A stretch of 39,434 nucleotides of DNA from Bacteroidota bacterium. GTDB lineage: Bacteria; Bacteroidota; Bacteroidia; Chitinophagales; Saprospiraceae. Of this stretch, positions 26,049 to 35,442 are shown in pieces; the stretch's first letter is position 1; the number at the start of each line of letters is the position of its first letter. Position numbers and translations under genes: made by a program. The notes beneath the pieces are model-generated. The model worked only from the letters and a program-made list of their open reading frames with translations. It was not told the DNA's origin and did no database searches. The stretch covers positions 1-39,434 of the forward strand of contig JAHEAR010000031.1 of the NCBI GenBank assembly GCA_024642665.1. The letters run 5' to 3'.

Positions 26049-27890
26049 ATGAAGGGGTCGGTAGACAACAGGCGATACTTTAAACCAATGCTGATACTGG
26101 CGTTGTGTTTCGCTTGTGTGACCAATGCTTCTGCACAAATATCTCCCGGAGATTTAACAAAAGGACACGCTCAGCTGGAAGGAATGACTAATTGTACACA
26201 GTGTCATGATCTCGGCAACAAAGTGACCAATGAAAAATGTCTGAACTGTCACAAAGAACTTAAGTCCAGATTAAATGAAGGAAAAGGATATCACGCCTCA
26301 TCAGAAGTAAAGGGGAAAGATTGTTTTTCGTGCCACAGCGATCATCACGGCAGAACATTTCAAATCGTGCGTTTTGACACAGACCGTTTTGATCACCGGC
26401 TCACCGGATATACTTTAACCGGCGCACACAAAGAACAAGACTGTAAGGCATGTCATAAAAACGAAAACATTACCTCCTCAGAAATTCGAAAAAAAGAGTT
26501 CACCTACCTGGGGCTGGAAACAAAATGTATATCCTGCCACACGGATGCGCATCAAAACACACTATCTACAAATGATTGTTCGTCCTGCCACAACACTGAC
26601 GACTTTGCCCCCGCGGCATTGTTTGATCACGATGATGCTAAGTTTAAATTAAAGGGTAAGCATGAAGAAGTTGATTGTGCGTCCTGCCACGAAACAGGCA
26701 CTCGAAACAACGAAAGGTTTCAGGAATTTACCGGCATTGCGTTTAACAGTTGTGTGGACTGTCACGAAGATGTTCACACCGGGCGCTTGGGAACCAACTG
26801 TGCCTCCTGTCACACTGAACAATCGTTTAATCAGTTTACCGGATCAAACACCTTTAATCATAACACAACTGATTTTCCCCTTAAGGGCAAACATAAAAAA
26901 GTGGATTGTGCGTCTTGTCACAAGACGGAAGGACGTGAACCTGCCAGTGTTTTTCAGGACTACCGTGCGAAAGATTTTAACGCCTGTGTGACTTGTCATA
27001 AAGATGTACATGACGGAAAATTTGGAACAGATTGCGCCTCCTGTCATACCGAAGATTCATTTCGAAGCACATCTTTTCAAGGCGAGTTTGATCACGCGCT
27101 GACAGGTTACCCGTTGATCGGAAAACACATCGAAGTAGATTGTAAAAAATGCCACAAGAGCAAAATGACAGATCCGCTGGAGCACAACCGATGTTTGAGT
27201 TGTCATGAAGATTTTCATCGCGGACAATTTGTGGCCGAGTCTCAAACTATAGATTGTCGGGAGTGTCATGAGGAGCTTGGTTTTTCAGAAACATTATACA
27301 GTATTGAACGACACAACGAAAGTGCATTTCCGCTTGAAGGTGCACATCTTGCAACGCCTTGTTTCGCCTGCCATCTGCAGGAGGAAGAATGGGTCTTTAA
27401 TGATCTTGGAGATAACTGCGTGGACTGTCATCACAACATTCACAAAGAATATCTGGCTGAAAAATATTATCCCGAAAATGACTGCAGCGCATGTCATATT
27501 ACAGAAGCCTGGACCGCCATTGATTTTGATCATTCGGTCACGGCGTTTGAACTGGCGGGCAGACATGAACAAATTTCCTGCGGATCCTGCCACCGGGAAG
27601 AAGAAGAGGACCTGATCACATTTGCCGACACACCGGAAGATTGTATTTCCTGTCATGATAACGTGCATGATGTGCAGTTTGAAGAAAACGGAGTAACAGA
27701 TTGTCGTCGCTGCCATGGTTTTGATCAGTGGCGGCCCAGTCTTTTTGATCACAACACGGCAAGGTTTGTTTTGGAGGGGGCACACAAAGACGTGAGTTGC
27801 GCCGAATGCCACAAACCCAGAGACATAAGCGGGAAACAGGTCATTGAGTACAAAATGCAGCAAATAGACTGTGCTTCCTGCCACTTATAG
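26049..27890 (+). CDS. 23-heme periplasmic c-type cytochrome
   Basis: A 613-residue exported protein (signal peptide about 1-30, TNASAQ) with 23 CXXCH heme-attachment motifs by direct count, one heme per about 26 residues. Three N-terminal hemes (CTQCH, CLNCH, CFSCH) are followed by six triheme units and a final diheme piece. Typical units contain FDHxxxxFxLxGKHxxVDCASCH, then CVDCHEDVH, then CASCHTE. Each unit supplies further histidines for the sixth heme ligand. The pattern resembles cytochrome c7/c3-type triheme folds. It starts 12 bases after the flavoprotein gene and is probably co-transcribed with it. It is the natural first periplasmic electron acceptor from the cytochrome b-like protein (inference). 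Maturation needs CcsBA, encoded downstream. Confidence 0.95.
   Translation: MKGSVDNRRYFKPMLILALCFACVTNASAQISPGDLTKGHAQLEGMTNCTQCHDLGNKVTNEKCLNCHKELKSRLNEGKGYHASSEVKGKDCFSCHSDHHGRTFQIVRFDTDRFDHRLTGYTLTGAHKEQDCKACHKNENITSSEIRKKEFTYLGLETKCISCHTDAHQNTLSTNDCSSCHNTDDFAPAALFDHDDAKFKLKGKHEEVDCASCHETGTRNNERFQEFTGIAFNSCVDCHEDVHTGRLGTNCASCHTEQSFNQFTGSNTFNHNTTDFPLKGKHKKVDCASCHKTEGREPASVFQDYRAKDFNACVTCHKDVHDGKFGTDCASCHTEDSFRSTSFQGEFDHALTGYPLIGKHIEVDCKKCHKSKMTDPLEHNRCLSCHEDFHRGQFVAESQTIDCRECHEELGFSETLYSIERHNESAFPLEGAHLATPCFACHLQEEEWVFNDLGDNCVDCHHNIHKEYLAEKYYPENDCSACHITEAWTAIDFDHSVTAFELAGRHEQISCGSCHREEEEDLITFADTPEDCISCHDNVHDVQFEENGVTDCRRCHGFDQWRPSLFDHNTARFVLEGAHKDVSCAECHKPRDISGKQVIEYKMQQIDCASCHL
26388..27887 (+). 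repeat. Triheme tandem repeats within the 23-heme cytochrome
   Basis: Units begin at the FDH (or ERH) codons at 26388, 26622, 26853, 27087, 27306 and 27525, and a partial unit at 27744. Spacings are 234, 231, 234, 219, 219 and 219 bases. Each full unit encodes three CXXCH motifs and the last piece two. DNA identity is low, so the duplications are old. Confidence 0.85.
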
Positions 27891-27923
27891 ATAATCTAAA
27901 TAGCATAAGAAATCAGCATGGGT

Positions 27924-27954
27924 TTTGTAATATCAAAACAGGGTTGTAAATTTG
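27924..27954 (+). promoter_or_regulatory. Bacteroidota-type promoter candidate for the 76-heme cytochrome
   Basis: TTTG at 27924-27927 and TAAATTTG at 27947-27954, separated by 19 bases, match both elements of the Bacteroidota consensus (TTTG, TAnnTTTG). Transcription would start near 27961 and leave a leader of about 135 bases before the ATG at 28095. This would give the giant cytochrome its own promoter inside the locus. Confidence 0.5.
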
Positions 27955-28027
27955 ATTACCACACCACTATAGTCAGTTACCACAAATCCCTGATTATCAA
28001 CCCTCTTTAGCTTACCACACCCACTTT

Positions 28028-28059
28028 ATATCCTATTGCAAGGCAGGATATCAGCCTTG
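28028..28059 (+). promoter_or_regulatory. Two mutually exclusive leader hairpins upstream of the 76-heme cytochrome
   Basis: Stem A pairs ATATCCT (28028-28034) with AGGATAT (28045-28051). Stem B pairs CAAGGC (28039-28044) with GCCTTG (28054-28059). Stem B's loop contains the right arm of stem A, so both cannot form together. The arrangement lies 36 bases before the start codon in the proposed leader and could act as an RNA switch or protein-binding site. No known riboswitch class was recognised. Confidence 0.35.
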
Positions 28060-28094
28060 ATGTGTGTTAGTTAATAATTGAAAGCAAAGAGAAA

Positions 28095-31000
28095 ATGAAC
28101 CGCTACGGGGCATTATTGTGTGGGCTCTTCTTACTTTTCTCGATAGTGATCAGCTATGGGCAGTCTCCCCATGGAGAAGACTTCCAGATAGACTGTGCTT
28201 CCTGCCACACCTCTGATAGCTGGACAGTCGTTCCGGATTCAGTTTCATTTTTTCACGCCTCAACAGGATTTGATTTAGAAGGACAACACGGGATAATAGA
28301 CTGTAAGCAATGTCACACCACGCTTGAGTTCAAAAAGACCCCCTCCAATTGTGCTTCCTGCCACCTGGATGTTCACCAGCTTTCCGTTGGAGACCAATGT
28401 TCCAGATGCCACGACTCAAATTCCTGGCTGATCAACAACATCACACAACTTCACCGAGAAAATTCTTTTCCGCTGGAAGGCGCACACCTGGTGACAGAGT
28501 GTTTTCTGTGTCACAAATCAGAAACACATTTGCGTTTTGATCCGATAGGAACAGATTGTTTTAGTTGCCACAAGGAAGACTATCTCGCCACCACCAATCC
28601 GGATCACGAGAAGGCAGGTTATTCAACAGACTGTACCGTCTGTCACAGCGTCGACGCCTTTGACTGGTCAACAAGTAATATCAATCATGATTTTTTTCCA
28701 CTCACCAAAGGACATGAAATCAATGAATGTGCACAATGCCATACCAGCGACGACTATTCCAATATATCCCCTGATTGTTTTGCATGCCACGAGGATAATT
28801 ATTTTGCCACTACCAATCCAAATCATCAACAAGCTAATATCACCACCTCCTGTGCTTCATGTCACACCACAGATATAGGATGGCAACCGGCTACGTATAA
28901 GCAACATGATGTTTTGTTCTTTCCTATTTATACCGGTTCTCACAATGGAGAATGGGACAACTGTATGGATTGTCATACAGACCCGGACAATTATTCAAGC
29001 TTTACTTGTATTACTTGTCACCAAAAAACACCAACGGACGGAGAGCACGACGGCGTAAATGGGTATACCTATTCCAGTACAGCATGCCTCGCCTGTCATC
29101 CAAACGGCGAGAGCGATGGGAACTTTGATCACAACGCCACTAACTTTCCTCTGACCGGTGAGCATACTACGCTTGAATGTATTGCATGTCATGCCAATGG
29201 CTATACAGGCACACCAACCGATTGCTTTGCTTGTCACAGCGAAGACTATGATCAATCCATCAATCCAAACCATACCGTACTAACCTTGTCAACAGACTGC
29301 GTAGCCTGTCACACGACGGCTCCGGACTGGAATCCTGCTCTTTTTGAAGTGCATAATGACTATTATGTTTTATCCGGTGCACATGCGGTCATTGCAAATG
29401 ATTGCGCTGCCTGTCATAACGGAGACTATAATAACACGCCCAACACATGTTATGGTTGTCACCAGGGTGATTACGAACAGACGACCAATCCATCGCATAC
29501 AGAACTGCAGTTTTCTCAGGATTGTGCAACCTGTCACAGCGAATCAGAATGGGTGCCTTCTACGTATGATCACGACATTCAGCATTTCCCGATTTACAGC
29601 GGAAAGCATCAGGGCGAATGGAGTCAATGCACAGATTGTCATAATGTGCCGGGCAACTATGCCGAGTTTACCTGCGTAGCTTGTCATACAAATCCGGAAA
29701 CCGATGACCATCATATTGGTGTCGGAGGATATTTTTATGAAAACGGTGCATGCCTCGGCTGTCATCCGGACGGAGATGCCGACATGACTTTCAATCATAA
29801 CGAATCAGATTTTCCACTCACCGGTGCACACATCATGGTAGATTGTATTCAATGCCATGCCTCCGGTTATGCAGGCACACCAACCGCATGTGATGCTTGT
29901 CACTTGCCGGACTATAATGCTACTACAAATCCGGCGCACACAGCGCTGGGACTTTCAACGGATTGTGCGTCCTGTCATACGACAGCGCCCGGATGGAATC
30001 CGGCTTCGTTTGATGATCACGATCAGTACTATGTATTGAACGGTGCGCATGCAACCATATCCAATGATTGCGCAGCATGTCATAATGGGGATTACAACAA
30101 TACGCCAAACACCTGTTTTGGTTGCCACCAAAATGATTACAATCAGACCACAGATCCACCGCATGTTGATCTGCAGTTTTCCCAGGATTGTGCAACCTGT
30201 CATAGCGAATCCGCCTGGGAGCCTTCAACTTTTGATCATGATGCCGAACACTTCCCGATCTACAGCGGATCACATCAGGGCCAGTGGAGCCAATGTTTAG
30301 ATTGTCATAATGTCCCGGGTAATTATTCTATTTATACTTGTGTGACCTGTCATACGAATCCCGAAACCGGAGAAGAGCATAATGGGGTGGGTGGATATAT
30401 TTATGAAAGCACAGCATGTCTTGCCTGTCACCCGACCGGCGAAGGCGATTTTACATTTAATCATAACGAATCAGCTTTCCCGCTGACCGGTGCACACACG
30501 GTAGTAGATTGTATTCAATGCCATGCATCAGGGTATCAGAACACACCGACACAATGTGATGCCTGTCACCTGCCGGATTACAATCAATCCTCGAATCCAA
30601 GTCATACAGCGCTCGGACTACCGACAGATTGTGCATCCTGTCATACCACAGATCCGGATTGGAATCCTGCGGCTTTTGACATACATGATCAGTACTATGT
30701 ACTCAATGGCGCACATGCATTGATTTCAAATGATTGTGCAGCATGTCACAACGGAGATTACAACAACACCCCCACGACTTGTTATGGTTGTCACCAAAGT
30801 GATTACATGGAAACGATAGATCCACCGCATGTGGCGCTGCAGTTTTCAACGGATTGTGCTACCTGTCATACCGAATCGGCCTGGGTGCCATCAACCTTTG
30901 ATCACGACATTCAGCACTTCCCGATTTATAGTGGTGCACATCAAGGGGTATGGAGTGAGTGTATGGATTGTCACAATGTGCCCGGCAACTATGCGGTATT

Positions 31001-33788
31001 TACCTGCGTATCGTGTCACACCAATCCGGAGACGGATGATGAACATAATGGCGTGGGTGGATATTTTTACGAAAGCTCAGCATGCCTTGCTTGTCATCCG
31101 ACCGGAGAAGGCGATATGTCTTTCAATCATAACGAATCCGCGTTTCCATTAACCGGTGCACACACGATGGTCGATTGTATTGAATGCCATGCTACAGGAT
31201 ATGAAAACACACCGACACAATGTGATGCCTGTCACCTGCCGGATTATAATCAGTCCATCAATCCAAATCACACGGCGCTTGGCATACCAACGGATTGTGC
31301 ATCATGTCATACGACAGATCCGGACTGGAATCCGGCGACGTTTGATATTCATAATGATTACTATGCACTCAATGGTGCTCACGCAGTGATAGCTGATCAG
31401 TGTGTAACGTGTCACAACGGAGACTATAACAACACACCAAACACCTGTTATGGTTGCCATCAGGCGGACTATGAACAAACAACGGATCCATCACATGTTG
31501 GATTGAATTTTCCAACAGACTGTGCTGCCTGTCATTCAGAAACAGATTGGACCGGTGCAGAGTATACCGATCATGACATGCAATATTTCCCGATCTACAG
31601 CGGTGCGCATCAGGGTGTATGGAGTCAGTGTACGGAATGTCATACCAACACGAACAACTATACAGAATTTACTTGTGTAACCTGTCATGCAAATCCGGAA
31701 ACAGATGATGCTCACGTTGGAGTGAGTGGTTATTTCTATGCAAGTTCTGCATGTCTGGCCTGTCACCCAACCGGCGATGTCGATGGATCATTTAATCACG
31801 ACGAATCAAACTTTCCTTTGACCGGGGCGCACCTGACGGTGGACTGTATCGAATGTCATGCTTCGGGATATGAAAATACACCCACAGCGTGTGATGCGTG
31901 TCACCTGCCTGACTATAATGGATCTGCCAACCCAAGCCATACCGCGTTAGGAATTCCAACCGACTGTGCCACATGTCATACGACAGAACCGGACTGGAAT
32001 CCGGCGACCTTTGATATCCACAATGATTATTATGCGCTCAATGGTGCTCATGCACTGATAGCGGATCAGTGTATTACCTGTCACAATGGAGATTATAACA
32101 ACACGCCAAATACGTGTTATGGTTGTCACCAGGAAGACTATGATCAGACGACAGACCCATCACACATGACGCTTAATTTTTCAACGGATTGTGCACTCTG
32201 CCACACAGAAACAGATTGGTCAGGTGCGGAGTACGGCGATCATGATGATCAGTATTTTCCGATCTACAGTGGAGCGCATCAGGGTGTATGGAGTCAGTGT
32301 ACGGAATGTCACACCAACACCAACAACTATGCAGAATTCACTTGCGTGACGTGTCATGCAAATCCGGAAACGGACGATGACCATACAGGCGTGGGCGGTT
32401 ATTTTTACGAAAGTTCAGCGTGTCTGGCTTGTCATCCAAACGGGGATGCAGATATGCCATTCAATCATGACAACTCAAACTTCCCGCTGACCGGTGCGCA
32501 TATTACGGTGGATTGTATCGAGTGTCATGCTTCGGGGTATCAAAACACTCCAACTGCGTGTGATGCCTGTCATCTACCTGACTATAATGGATCTACTAAT
32601 CCTAATCATACGTCATTAAGTCTGCCAACCGATTGTGCATCATGTCACACCACAGAACCGGAATGGAATCCGGCTTCTTTTGACATACACGATCAGTATT
32701 ATGCGCTGAATGGCGCTCATGCGCTTATAGCGGATCAGTGTGTGACTTGTCATAATGGAGACTATAACAATACACCCAATACGTGTTATGGATGTCATCA
32801 GGCGGACTACGATCAGACCACAGATCCATCGCATGTTGATCTAAACTTTTCTACGGACTGTGCTTCCTGTCACACGGAAACAGATTGGTCCGGTGCGGAG
32901 TATAGCGATCATGATGATCAGTATTTTCCGATCTATAGCGGAGCGCATCAAGGGGTCTGGAGTCAGTGTACAGAGTGCCATACCAACACCAACAACTATG
33001 CAGAATTTACTTGTGTAACCTGTCATGCAAATCCGGAAACAAACAATCAACACACCGGCGTAAATGGTTATTTCTATGAAAGTTCGGCGTGTCTCGCTTG
33101 CCACCCAACCGGTGAAGGGGCCGGATCATTTGATCACAACAATTCAAACTTTCCATTGACCGGAGCGCACATCGGCGTAGACTGTATTGAATGTCATGCA
33201 TCAGGCTATGACAACACGCCAACTGAATGTGATGCATGTCATATACCGGATTACAATCAAAGCTCAAATCCAAATCACGTTACCTTATCCCTGCCTACTG
33301 ACTGTGCATCCTGTCATACCACTGAACCGGAATGGAACCCCGCCACGTTTGATATCCATGATCAGTTTTATGTCCTGGAGGGTGCTCATGCGGCCATCTC
33401 AGATCAGTGTGTGACGTGTCACAATGGTGATTATAACAACACACCCAATACCTGTTATGGTTGTCATCAGCAAGACTATGATCAAACCAATGATCCCGAT
33501 CATCAGGCAGCGCAATTTCCAACAAACTGTGCCGCTTGTCACTCACAAAACCAATGGGTGCCGGCTGACTGGGATCACGATGATCTTTACTTCCCAATCT
33601 ACAGCGGTAAGCACGATGACGAATGGAATCAGTGCAATGAATGTCATCCAAATCCAAATGACTATTCGGTATTTACCTGTATAACCTGTCACGGACAATC
33701 CCAGACCGATGCGGATCATGATGAAGTCGATGATTATGAATACAACAGCAACGCCTGTTTGGCATGTCACCCGGATGGAGAAAATTAA
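28095..33788 (+). CDS. Giant 76-heme c-type cytochrome with tandem nine-heme modules
   Basis: A 1897-residue exported protein (signal peptide about 1-22, VISYGQ) with 76 CXXCH motifs by direct count, one heme per 25 residues. Four N-terminal hemes (CASCH, CKQCH, CASCH, CSRCH) precede eight modules of nine hemes each. In the modules the motifs recur in fixed order, for example CIxCH, CDACHLPDYN, CASCHTT, CxxCHNGDYN, CYGCHQ, CATCH, CxxCH, CVxCH, CLACHP. Module 2 has ten extra histidines (such as TGAH, NPAH, FDHD, FNH), enough for bis-histidine ligation of all nine hemes. Calculated heme mass alone is about 47 kDa. No membrane segment or sorting domain follows the signal peptide. It is followed nine bases later by an outer-membrane barrel gene. 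Long-range electron wire, electron store or extracellular conduit are all possible (inference). Confidence 0.97.
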   Translation: MNRYGALLCGLFLLFSIVISYGQSPHGEDFQIDCASCHTSDSWTVVPDSVSFFHASTGFDLEGQHGIIDCKQCHTTLEFKKTPSNCASCHLDVHQLSVGDQCSRCHDSNSWLINNITQLHRENSFPLEGAHLVTECFLCHKSETHLRFDPIGTDCFSCHKEDYLATTNPDHEKAGYSTDCTVCHSVDAFDWSTSNINHDFFPLTKGHEINECAQCHTSDDYSNISPDCFACHEDNYFATTNPNHQQANITTSCASCHTTDIGWQPATYKQHDVLFFPIYTGSHNGEWDNCMDCHTDPDNYSSFTCITCHQKTPTDGEHDGVNGYTYSSTACLACHPNGESDGNFDHNATNFPLTGEHTTLECIACHANGYTGTPTDCFACHSEDYDQSINPNHTVLTLSTDCVACHTTAPDWNPALFEVHNDYYVLSGAHAVIANDCAACHNGDYNNTPNTCYGCHQGDYEQTTNPSHTELQFSQDCATCHSESEWVPSTYDHDIQHFPIYSGKHQGEWSQCTDCHNVPGNYAEFTCVACHTNPETDDHHIGVGGYFYENGACLGCHPDGDADMTFNHNESDFPLTGAHIMVDCIQCHASGYAGTPTACDACHLPDYNATTNPAHTALGLSTDCASCHTTAPGWNPASFDDHDQYYVLNGAHATISNDCAACHNGDYNNTPNTCFGCHQNDYNQTTDPPHVDLQFSQDCATCHSESAWEPSTFDHDAEHFPIYSGSHQGQWSQCLDCHNVPGNYSIYTCVTCHTNPETGEEHNGVGGYIYESTACLACHPTGEGDFTFNHNESAFPLTGAHTVVDCIQCHASGYQNTPTQCDACHLPDYNQSSNPSHTALGLPTDCASCHTTDPDWNPAAFDIHDQYYVLNGAHALISNDCAACHNGDYNNTPTTCYGCHQSDYMETIDPPHVALQFSTDCATCHTESAWVPSTFDHDIQHFPIYSGAHQGVWSECMDCHNVPGNYAVFTCVSCHTNPETDDEHNGVGGYFYESSACLACHPTGEGDMSFNHNESAFPLTGAHTMVDCIECHATGYENTPTQCDACHLPDYNQSINPNHTALGIPTDCASCHTTDPDWNPATFDIHNDYYALNGAHAVIADQCVTCHNGDYNNTPNTCYGCHQADYEQTTDPSHVGLNFPTDCAACHSETDWTGAEYTDHDMQYFPIYSGAHQGVWSQCTECHTNTNNYTEFTCVTCHANPETDDAHVGVSGYFYASSACLACHPTGDVDGSFNHDESNFPLTGAHLTVDCIECHASGYENTPTACDACHLPDYNGSANPSHTALGIPTDCATCHTTEPDWNPATFDIHNDYYALNGAHALIADQCITCHNGDYNNTPNTCYGCHQEDYDQTTDPSHMTLNFSTDCALCHTETDWSGAEYGDHDDQYFPIYSGAHQGVWSQCTECHTNTNNYAEFTCVTCHANPETDDDHTGVGGYFYESSACLACHPNGDADMPFNHDNSNFPLTGAHITVDCIECHASGYQNTPTACDACHLPDYNGSTNPNHTSLSLPTDCASCHTTEPEWNPASFDIHDQYYALNGAHALIADQCVTCHNGDYNNTPNTCYGCHQADYDQTTDPSHVDLNFSTDCASCHTETDWSGAEYSDHDDQYFPIYSGAHQGVWSQCTECHTNTNNYAEFTCVTCHANPETNNQHTGVNGYFYESSACLACHPTGEGAGSFDHNNSNFPLTGAHIGVDCIECHASGYDNTPTECDACHIPDYNQSSNPNHVTLSLPTDCASCHTTEPEWNPATFDIHDQFYVLEGAHAAISDQCVTCHNGDYNNTPNTCYGCHQQDYDQTNDPDHQAAQFPTNCAACHSQNQWVPADWDHDDLYFPIYSGKHDDEWNQCNECHPNPNDYSVFTCITCHGQSQTDADHDEVDDYEYNSNACLACHPDGEN
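28467..33788 (+). repeat. Eight tandem nine-heme modules in the 76-heme cytochrome gene
   Basis: Modules start at the phenylalanine codon of the FPLxGxH motif at 28467, 29145, 29811, 30477, 31143, 31812, 32481 and 33150. Lengths are 678, 666, 666, 666, 669, 669 and 669 bases, and the last is 639 with its stop. The first copy is clearly diverged. Copies 2-4 share CxDCHNVPGN, copies 5-7 share CTECHTNTNN with a one-residue insertion (TDWxGAEYxDHD), and the last has CNECHPNPND. Many differences are synonymous, so copies are not recent. These are coding repeats, not CRISPR. Confidence 0.95.
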
Positions 33789-33797
33789 TAAGGGACA

Positions 33798-35423
33798 ATG
33801 CAGGGATTAAAAATTATTCTTTGTTTTTTGCTATTACTTGGCAGTAGTCGGGCTTTGTTTGGGCAAAGCGAAATAGACTATATGGAAGGTGAGATTTCGT
33901 ATAAAAGCAGCCAGACCATTTATGTAAAATTTTCTTCCACACAGGACATTGCTATCGGTGATACGTTGTTTCTGGAGGACAACGGAGCACTCATTCCATT
34001 GCTGGTGGTTAAGAACAAATCATCCATCTCATGTATTGGTACTGCTATGACTGATCGCGCAGTAGAGATTGGAACGAAACTCAGAACGGCTTCGAAAAAG
34101 ATCGAAGAAGAAATACCGGAGGCGCCGGTCAATACCCCGGTGGTTGTCATTCCTGAAGAACAGCCGATATCCGAAGAAGAAGGGAGCGAAATAGAAAATC
34201 AGGATAACACAAAAAAACCTACTGCAAGTCTTAACGGCCGGATTACCGCAGCAGCCTATTTTAATTTTTCCGACAACCCCCTTGGCAATAAGCAACGCAT
34301 GCGGTATACGCTTAACCTGAATGCCAACAGAATCAACAACTCAAGATTTTCGCTGGAAACCTATATGTCTTTCAGGAACACCATCAATGAATGGGCTGAG
34401 GTGAAACAGGATTTTCACAGGGCTTTCAAAGTATACAACCTGGCGCTGCAATATGAAACAGACAATGGTATTCGTGTTTGGGCCGGGCGCAAAATAAACT
34501 ACAGTATTTCAAATATCGGTGCAATCGACGGTGTACAGGCTGAGAAAAAATGGAACACCATACTGGTGGGGGCGTTTGTCGGATCCCGTCCTGACATCTC
34601 AGATTATACCTATAACCCAAACCTGAATCAGTATGGTGTATATGTGGGCAATCAGGTGCAGGGTAAAAACGGATATACCAACTCATCGCTGGCAGTCGTC
34701 GAGCAGAAAAACAACGGCATGACTGATCGCCGGTTTATTTATTTCCAGCATCAGAACAGTCTGGTCAAACGCATCAGCATTTTTACTTCGTTTGAGTTTG
34801 ATCTTTATACCCTGAGGAATGGTCAGCCGAAAAACACATTTGATATGACAAGTCTTTATGTATCGATGCGCTACAGGCCCTCCAGGAAACTCTCCTTTTT
34901 TGGATCCTATGATTCAAGAAACAATGTCATCTATTATGAAACGTATAAAAACACCATTGATCAGCTTTTGGATGATGAAACAAGACAGGGATATCGTTTA
35001 AGTTTCAATTATCAGCCATGGAAAAGAGTAAATATCGGATCCAATGCCGGATACCGATTCCAAAAGGATAATCCCTCTTCCAAAAACCTGAACAACTACA
35101 TTCGGTTTTCGAATGTGCCGGGTATAAAAGCATCCGTCACGGCGTCTGTTGTTTTGATCGAATCGGCGTATCTCAAAGGAACCGTAATGGGCATCAGAAT
35201 GTCCCGGGACATCATTAAAGGAAAGGTTTTTGGACAACTCGAGGCGCGAAAGGTGCGTTATCGGTACAATAACATAGAATTTCCGCTCAACCAGACCATT
35301 GTAGGGCTAAATCTTTCGTGGCGTTTTACCAGAAAACTGTCATTTGCCATTAACTTTGAGGGAGAGTTTCAGAACAAGAGCACCTCCAGCAGGGTGTATA
35401 CTAACATTATTAAACGGCTCTAG
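33798..35423 (+). CDS. Outer-membrane beta-barrel protein, candidate porin partner of the cytochrome
   Basis: A 541-residue exported protein. After the signal peptide (about 1-23, LFGQ) comes a small beta domain (about 27-100, IYVKFSSTQDIAIGDTLFLED). A Pro/Glu-rich acidic linker (about 100-145) leads to a barrel of about 390 residues with alternating strands (RYTLNLNANRINNSRFSLETYMSF, FGSYDSRNNVIYYETY, FGQLEARKVRYRYNNIEF). It begins nine bases after the 76-heme gene and is surely co-transcribed. By analogy with MtrB- and PCC-type systems, in which a barrel sheaths a multiheme cytochrome across the outer membrane, it could hold or dock the cytochrome. No sequence match to those families was recognised, so the role is inferred from position and fold. 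Confidence 0.75.
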   Translation: MQGLKIILCFLLLLGSSRALFGQSEIDYMEGEISYKSSQTIYVKFSSTQDIAIGDTLFLEDNGALIPLLVVKNKSSISCIGTAMTDRAVEIGTKLRTASKKIEEEIPEAPVNTPVVVIPEEQPISEEEGSEIENQDNTKKPTASLNGRITAAAYFNFSDNPLGNKQRMRYTLNLNANRINNSRFSLETYMSFRNTINEWAEVKQDFHRAFKVYNLALQYETDNGIRVWAGRKINYSISNIGAIDGVQAEKKWNTILVGAFVGSRPDISDYTYNPNLNQYGVYVGNQVQGKNGYTNSSLAVVEQKNNGMTDRRFIYFQHQNSLVKRISIFTSFEFDLYTLRNGQPKNTFDMTSLYVSMRYRPSRKLSFFGSYDSRNNVIYYETYKNTIDQLLDDETRQGYRLSFNYQPWKRVNIGSNAGYRFQKDNPSSKNLNNYIRFSNVPGIKASVTASVVLIESAYLKGTVMGIRMSRDIIKGKVFGQLEARKVRYRYNNIEFPLNQTIVGLNLSWRFTRKLSFAINFEGEFQNKSTSSRVYTNIIKRL

Positions 35424-35442
35424 CCTAAATTTTATACCTGTC

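Noticed and set aside
27294-27884. 196-codon open frame antisense to the 23-heme cytochrome
   Set aside because: It arises from the biased codon pattern around CXXCH motifs on the other strand and has no recognisable domain or start context. Similar antisense frames occur throughout the 76-heme gene.
29143-33788. Regular repeats of about 667 bases that could suggest a CRISPR or satellite array
   Set aside because: The unit is a multiple of three, stays in one open frame and encodes ordered CXXCH motifs. There are no short identical repeats with unique spacers.
35344-35442. Earlier ATG for the OB-fold lipoprotein
   Set aside because: It overlaps the barrel gene by 80 bases and would bury the lipoprotein signal 33 residues from the N-terminus.
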